NCBI RefSeq assembly: GCF_000308615.1
Contig: NZ_BAGB01000059.1
Coordinates: forward strand, 1 to 46,954
Direction: 5' to 3'
Origin: Nocardia jiangxiensis NBRC 101359
Lineage (GTDB): Bacteria > Actinomycetota > Actinomycetes > Mycobacteriales > Mycobacteriaceae
DNA length: 46,954 bases
Below are positions 43,080-46,954 of the stretch, piece by piece (position 1 is the first letter of the stretch; every line of letters starts with the position of its first letter). The position numbers and the translations under genes were made by a program. The notes beneath the pieces are model-generated. The model was given only the letters and a program-made list of their open reading frames with translations. It did no database searches and was not told where the DNA came from.

Positions 43080-44144
43080 ATGTCCCTCACCCTGGACACC
43101 TATCGGCTGCTGGGACGTTCCGGACTGCGAGTCTCGCCGCTGGCCCTGGGAACGATGACCTTCGGCGCGGACTGGGGCTGGGGCGCCGACACCGATGACG
43201 CCCGCAAGCTGTTCGACCGCTACGTCGAGCTGGGCGGCAACTTCATCGACACCGCCAGCGCCTACACCAACGGCAGCTCCGAACGTCTACTGGGCGAATT
43301 CACCCGCGACAACCGCGACAGCCTGGTGCTGGCGACCAAATACACCATGCTGCGCAATCCGACCGATCCCAATTCCGGCGGCAACCACCGCAAGAGCATG
43401 GTCACCTCGGTGGAATCCAGTCTGCGACGGCTGAATACGGATTACATCGACCTGTTGTACCTGCACGCCTGGGATTTCACGACGCCGGTCGAGGAGATCC
43501 TGCGCTCGATGGACGATCTGGTGCGTCAGGGCAAGGTGCTCTACGTGGCGATCTCCGACGCTCCCGCCTGGCAGGTCTCCCGCATGCAGGCCATCGCCGA
43601 TCTGCGCGGCTGGTCACCGCTGGTCGGGTTGCAGATCGAATACAGCCTGGTGGAGCGCACCTCCGAGCGCGATCTGATCCCGATGGCCGCCGAAATGGGC
43701 CTGGGAGTGATTCCGTGGTCGCCGCTGGCCAACGGCGTGCTCACCGGTAAGTACAGCGCCGCCGATCTGCAGGGTGAGACCATCACCTCGCCCGAGGGCT
43801 CGCGCAAGAGCGTCGCACTGGCTCAGGGCTCGCTGACCGAGCGCAGCCTGCGCATCGCCCAGGTCGTCCAGGAGGTCGCCGCGGATCTGGGTCGCACCCC
43901 CGCCCAGGTGGCCCTGGCCTGGACACTGCAGAACCCGGCGGTCACCGCCCCGATCATCGGTGCGCGCACCCCCGACCAGCTCGAGGACAACTTCGGCGCC
44001 CTCGACGTCGAATTCGACGCCACCCACCTGGCCCGCCTCGCCCAGGTCAGCGCCATCGATCTCGGTTTCCCGCACGACATGCTGGCCCGCGACATGACCC
44101 GCACCGTCATCAACGGCGACCTGAAAGTCCAGGCCCGCGCCTGA
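43080..44144 (+). CDS. Aldo/keto reductase
   Basis: This 354-aa AKR-superfamily TIM barrel reduces aldehydes or ketones with NADPH. The catalytic tetrad is visible: Asp57, Tyr62 (FIDTASAYTNG), Lys87 (LATKYTM) and His129 (LLYLHAWD). The C-terminal nucleotide-binding region includes APIIGARTPDQLEDN. ATG 43080 has AGGAGA 7 nt upstream. It is transcribed away from the XRE regulator. Substrate not inferable. It is followed by a strong hairpin, then converges on the chelatase gene. Confidence 0.94.
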   Translation: MSLTLDTYRLLGRSGLRVSPLALGTMTFGADWGWGADTDDARKLFDRYVELGGNFIDTASAYTNGSSERLLGEFTRDNRDSLVLATKYTMLRNPTDPNSGGNHRKSMVTSVESSLRRLNTDYIDLLYLHAWDFTTPVEEILRSMDDLVRQGKVLYVAISDAPAWQVSRMQAIADLRGWSPLVGLQIEYSLVERTSERDLIPMAAEMGLGVIPWSPLANGVLTGKYSAADLQGETITSPEGSRKSVALAQGSLTERSLRIAQVVQEVAADLGRTPAQVALAWTLQNPAVTAPIIGARTPDQLEDNFGALDVEFDATHLARLAQVSAIDLGFPHDMLARDMTRTVINGDLKVQARA

Positions 44145-44160
44145 CGGTCATCGCCGCGAA

Positions 44161-44200
44161 TTCGACCCCTGTACAAGGCCGACCTTGTACAGGGGTCGAA
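44161..44200. terminator. Perfect 18-bp inverted repeat between convergent genes
   Basis: TTCGACCCCTGTACAAGG / CCTTGTACAGGGGTCGAA, with a CCGA loop, lies 17 bp after the aldo/keto reductase stop. It is perfectly symmetric and without a U-tract, probably a bidirectional terminator. The rest of the gap to 44357 is A/T-rich around 44285-44315 and holds no gene I can support. Confidence 0.7.
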
Positions 44201-44357
44201 CGCATTCTCGGCGTGCCGATGGCCGACCGGACGGTCCTGCCGGGCCGCGTGGCCGGTCAGCGAACACTCTTCCGAACCGTGGTCGTTCACGAATTATATT
44301 GCACTGAAACATAATCCCTGCGTCCCGCACGCGTCTGCGGCAGCGCACAACAGCCGA

Positions 44358-45089
44358 TCAGGCAGCGGTGCGGATCAGATCTCGTACGGCGGCGTGGTAG
44401 CGACCGACCAGGAGGCGCACGACCGCCGGATGGATGCCGATGGGTTCGGCGACGCCGTCCGCGCCTGCCTCGTACAGTCGCTGGTGGAACAGGCCGTGCG
44501 CGAGCAGGTACGAGGCGATGAAGACGCATCGTGAGCCCGATTCGCGCAGTGCCGCAACGACTTCCGGGACCCGTGGCGATCCGGTGGCGACGTACGCGAC
44601 CTGGGCGGGGGTGTCCAGTTGCGCGGACAGCAGGGTCGCGGCTCGGCGGACATCACGGCGGGCACGGGGGTCGGAGGAGCCGGCGGCGGCTAAGACCACC
44701 GCGTCGCCGGGACGCCAACCGGCCGTACGCAATCGCAGCCGCATCACCCGTGCCAGGGCGACATCCGGGCCCATGGCCGGGGTGACCGAAACCGACGGAT
44801 GTCCGCTCTCCCCGATCTCGCGCGGAACGTCCTGGTACACGTGGTATCCGGAGGCCAGGAACGCCGGAACCACCACGGCCGGAACAGATCCCAGATCTCG
44901 CAGCACCTCCGAGGGCACCGGGCCGAGCACGTCCACGAAGGCCGTACGCACCAAGGGAACCGAGATGTCTTCGGGCGCAGCGGTTCCCCGCAGTTCGCGT
45001 GATACCGCCTCGGCCAGGTCGCTGATCATGCGCACACCGCGGGCGCTTCTGGTGCCGTGCGCGACCAGCACCAGAGCAGGGACGCTCAC
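44358..45089 (-). CDS. Sirohydrochlorin chelatase-like protein (CbiX/SirB family)
   Basis: This 243-aa protein has two CbiX-type half-domains. Metal-binding histidines are seen in LVLVAHGTRS near residue 11 and in IASYLLAHGLFHQRL near residue 200, with an ASGYHVYQDVP motif between. It would insert iron into sirohydrochlorin, the last step of siroheme synthesis. GTG 45089 overlaps the TGA of the upstream HemD-type gene by 4 bp, so a longer start at 45176 is rejected. As part of the nirB-nirD-HemD operon it plausibly supplies siroheme to the nitrite reductase. Confidence 0.9.
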   Translation of the reverse strand: MSVPALVLVAHGTRSARGVRMISDLAEAVSRELRGTAAPEDISVPLVRTAFVDVLGPVPSEVLRDLGSVPAVVVPAFLASGYHVYQDVPREIGESGHPSVSVTPAMGPDVALARVMRLRLRTAGWRPGDAVVLAAAGSSDPRARRDVRRAATLLSAQLDTPAQVAYVATGSPRVPEVVAALRESGSRCVFIASYLLAHGLFHQRLYEAGADGVAEPIGIHPAVVRLLVGRYHAAVRDLIRTAA

Positions 45090-46300
45090 CACACTCCCGC
45101 CAGCGGGGCCGGATGCGGCGGGCGTCCCGGAGACACGGATCCACCGACGGCCGGACGCGGATTGTTGTCCACGCACTCGGCCGGATCCATCGCGAGCCGG
45201 TAGCCCCGTTTCACCACGGTCTGAATGACTTTCGGCGCGCCGAGTCCGGCGCGCAGCCGGGCGATCCCGGTCTCCACCGCATGGGTGTCCTCGCCGCCGC
45301 CGGGCAGCGCGGCCAGCAGATCACTTCGGGACACCACCCGGCCGGGCTGGCGGGCCAGCGCCCGCATCAGCGCCATCGGCGCGGGTGCGAGCTGACGCAC
45401 CGCCCCGTCGACCACGACACATCCGCCGCGCACACTGAGTTCGTGCCCGGCGGCGTGAATCCGGTTGGCGCGCCGGGGAAGTTCCTCCGCGACGTGCCGC
45501 GCCAGCGCACCCAGGCGCGCCCGCGCGGGCATCGTGGTACTCACGCCGAGCTCCTCGAGCGGTGCGGCGGTGATCGATCCGACGCAGGCGGGCAGCACCC
45601 GGGTCCGCAGTGCGTGCAACACGCCCTCGAGCAGCCCGGTTTCCTTGGCGCGCATCAGCATCGAGGCAACAGCCGGGGCGCTGGTGAAGGTGACGCAATC
45701 CAGCCCGGCGGTGATCATCGACTCGATCAGCCGGTCCATCGGCACCTGATCCTCCGGCGGGATCCAGCGGTACACCGGCACCGGCACGACATCGGCTCCC
45801 GCGCAACGCAATACCTCGCAGAAGTCGGGCACCGGCTCCCATTCGGTGGTCGCGCCGTGCAACTGCACCGCGACGCGAACACCCTCCACGCCCTCGGCGA
45901 GCAGATGATCGAGCACCTCGGCCGAGGACTCCGAGGCCGGAGACCACTCCTCACGCAGTTCGGCGGCGCGGATGGCGCCCTTGGCCTTCGGGCCGCGGGC
46001 CAGCAGCCGGGTCGAGGCCAGCGTCGAACGCAGGTCCTCGGCCAGCCCCCAGCCCTCCGCGGCCTCCATCCAGCCGCGGAAGCCGATTCCGGTGGTGGCC
46101 ACGGCCAGTTGCGGCGGGTCGGCGACCAATTGCCTTGTGACCCGTTCCAATTCGGTGTCGTCGGCCAACGGGATGATCCGAATGGCCGGCGCGGTGACGA
46201 TGGTCGCGCCGCGCCGGGTCAGGATCGTGGAGAGTTCGTCGGCGCGCCGGGCAGCGGTCACGCCGACGGTGAATCCCTCCAGGGGAAGCTGTTCGTTCAC
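45086..46300 (-). CDS. HemD-like uroporphyrinogen-III synthase fused to a winged-helix DNA-binding domain
   Basis: This 404-aa protein corresponds to Rv0260c-type 'uroporphyrinogen-III synthase/response regulator'. Residues about 1-265 form the HemD fold (FTVGVTAARRADELSTIL, VATTGIGFRGWMEA, CVTFTSAPAVASM, CVGSITAAPLEELGV). Residues about 290-385 form a transcriptional-regulator C-terminal winged helix (ALARQPGRVVSRSDLL, VETGIARLRAGL, TVVKRGYRLAM). There is no receiver domain, so it is not a typical response regulator. GTG 46300 overlaps the nirD stop (GTGA). A DNA-binding HemD in the nitrite operon could link tetrapyrrole supply to nitrogen regulation (inference). Confidence 0.92.
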   Translation of the reverse strand: MNEQLPLEGFTVGVTAARRADELSTILTRRGATIVTAPAIRIIPLADDTELERVTRQLVADPPQLAVATTGIGFRGWMEAAEGWGLAEDLRSTLASTRLLARGPKAKGAIRAAELREEWSPASESSAEVLDHLLAEGVEGVRVAVQLHGATTEWEPVPDFCEVLRCAGADVVPVPVYRWIPPEDQVPMDRLIESMITAGLDCVTFTSAPAVASMLMRAKETGLLEGVLHALRTRVLPACVGSITAAPLEELGVSTTMPARARLGALARHVAEELPRRANRIHAAGHELSVRGGCVVVDGAVRQLAPAPMALMRALARQPGRVVSRSDLLAALPGGGEDTHAVETGIARLRAGLGAPKVIQTVVKRGYRLAMDPAECVDNNPRPAVGGSVSPGRPPHPAPLAGVW

Positions 46301-46680
46301 GGGCAGTCCACGGGTTCGTTGGATACCGATACCAGCCCGTCGTCCACACGCACAGCATAGACCGGCAGAGCCGCGGCGGCATCGTCCAGGCAGTGCCCGT
46401 CCAGCAGGGAGAATGCCTGCTTGAGCAGCGGCGAGGCCACCACCGGCACACCGGCGCGGTCGCCGACGATCCCGCGCGACATCACCGCCGCGCGCCCGAA
46501 CGGGTCGACATTGCCGACGGCGTGGATGGTGCCGCCGGGCAATAGGAACAGTGCGGCCTGCCGCCCGCCCCTGAGCAGCACTGCCACGCCACGGCCGGGA
46601 ATCAGCTGGTCGAGCCTGCAGGCCCGGGTCCAGCCGGTCGTCACGACAGGAGCATATGCGGGTGTATCGATAACGGTCAT
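46297..46680 (-). CDS. nirD: Nitrite reductase small subunit NirD
   Basis: This 127-aa NirD is a Rieske-like fold without iron ligands. Landmarks: TRACRLDQLIPGRGVAVL, LFLLPGGTIHAVGNVDPFG, VMSRGIVGDRAGVPVVASPL and FSLLDGHCLDD. It partners NirB, the siroheme/Fe-S NAD(P)H nitrite reductase, converting nitrite to ammonium in the cytosol. ATG 46680 is preceded by GGAGGAG 8 nt upstream. It overlaps the HemD-type gene and lies 101 bp after nirB. Confidence 0.93.
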   Translation of the reverse strand: MTVIDTPAYAPVVTTGWTRACRLDQLIPGRGVAVLLRGGRQAALFLLPGGTIHAVGNVDPFGRAAVMSRGIVGDRAGVPVVASPLLKQAFSLLDGHCLDDAAAALPVYAVRVDDGLVSVSNEPVDCP

Positions 46681-46781
46681 CGGTAATTCTCCTCCGAACG
46701 CCCTACCTATTGGTACCGGCGGACTGTTTCCACGCGATTACGCGCCTATTTCCCATGCGTGGCGGCACTGTGAGTCCCGCC

Positions 46782-46954
46782 TCAGTGTGTGACCGGAATT
46801 TCCGGAATGCCCAGCAGCACCGGTACTTTGCGTTCTCCGGTGTCGTCGAACGAGATGGTCGGGTCGGCTTCCTCGGGGGCGTTGACGAAGGAGACGAACC
46901 GCGAGAGCTTGTCCGGATCCTCCAGAACCGCGGCCCATTCGTCCTTGTACCCGT
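46782..46954 (-). CDS. nirB: Nitrite reductase large subunit NirB, C-terminal end (partial)
   Basis: The window ends inside this gene; only its last 57 codons are present (YKDEWAAVLEDPDKL, then FVSFVNAPEEADPTI, then the stop after PVTH). These match the C-terminal tail of NirB, which otherwise carries the FAD, 4Fe-4S and siroheme sites. It is upstream of nirD in the same direction. The partial start is at the window edge, so length and start are unknown. Confidence 0.88.
   Translation of the reverse strand, partial: GYKDEWAAVLEDPDKLSRFVSFVNAPEEADPTISFDDTGERKVPVLLGIPEIPVTH

Noticed and set aside
42035..43099. Extension of the VOC gene to a 503-aa protein
   Set aside because: The N-terminal part reads the XRE gene in a wrong frame; the VOC start at 42034 has its own ribosome binding site.
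1..46954. CRISPR arrays, tRNA genes, IS elements, prophage or integrase genes
   Set aside because: None seen: no regular spacer repeats, no cloverleaf with CCA-type end, no transposase or integrase motif.

Overview
The window is high-GC chromosomal DNA from a mycolic-acid actinomycete, most likely Nocardia or a close relative. This is inferred from gene content: an antigen-85-type mycolyltransferase, an F420-type oxidoreductase, a mycoredoxin, WhiB7 with an AT-hook, AdnAB instead of RecBCD/AddAB at this site, and a gene order that follows the Rv3193c-Rv3204 neighbourhood of Mycobacterium tuberculosis. I saw no tRNA, rRNA, CRISPR array, transposase or phage gene.

Left third (1-27.2 kb), the conserved core: UPF0182 membrane protein, PPA1309-family protein, PDZ-Lon (S16) membrane protease, DUF2342 metalloprotease-like protein, TOMM-leader-binding-like protein, ABC1/UbiB kinase, WhiB7, UvrD2, mycoredoxin, NudC, a TrkA-type K+ channel, AdnB/AdnA and an alkyltransferase-like (ATL) protein. 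Relative to the M. tuberculosis order as I remember it, extra genes sit inside this core: a type-B carboxylesterase, a block of DUF4189 protein + MarR regulator + EVE-domain gene, and a DoxX gene. A LipV gene is missing between adnA and the ATL gene. The whiB7 leader is unusually readable: a WhiB7-type promoter, a 106-codon upstream ORF ending in rare arginine codons, and then a terminator hairpin with a U-tract before whiB7. The EVE gene appears to be broken by a single-base frameshift.

Middle (27.2-36.1 kb), accessory metabolism: a double-VOC protein, a MobA-MoeA fusion for molybdenum cofactor, a limonene-epoxide-hydrolase-like protein, a probable frameshifted two-TM small protein, a YdeI/DUF1905 protein, an F420-type LLM oxidoreductase, a DUF1772 protein, a zinc alcohol dehydrogenase-FadD pair, and a TfoX-N protein.

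Right third (36.1-47 kb): a minus-strand cluster of a single-module NRPS (C-A-T-TE), a translationally coupled 90-aa protein and a secreted mycolyltransferase-like esterase, which is the best candidate here for an undescribed small-molecule or envelope-modification system. Then come a PhnB-like VOC protein, an XRE regulator divergent from an aldo/keto reductase, and a tightly overlapping nitrite-assimilation operon (nirB end, nirD, HemD-winged-helix fusion, CbiX-type chelatase). That operon couples the siroheme-dependent nitrite reductase to enzymes acting around siroheme synthesis.
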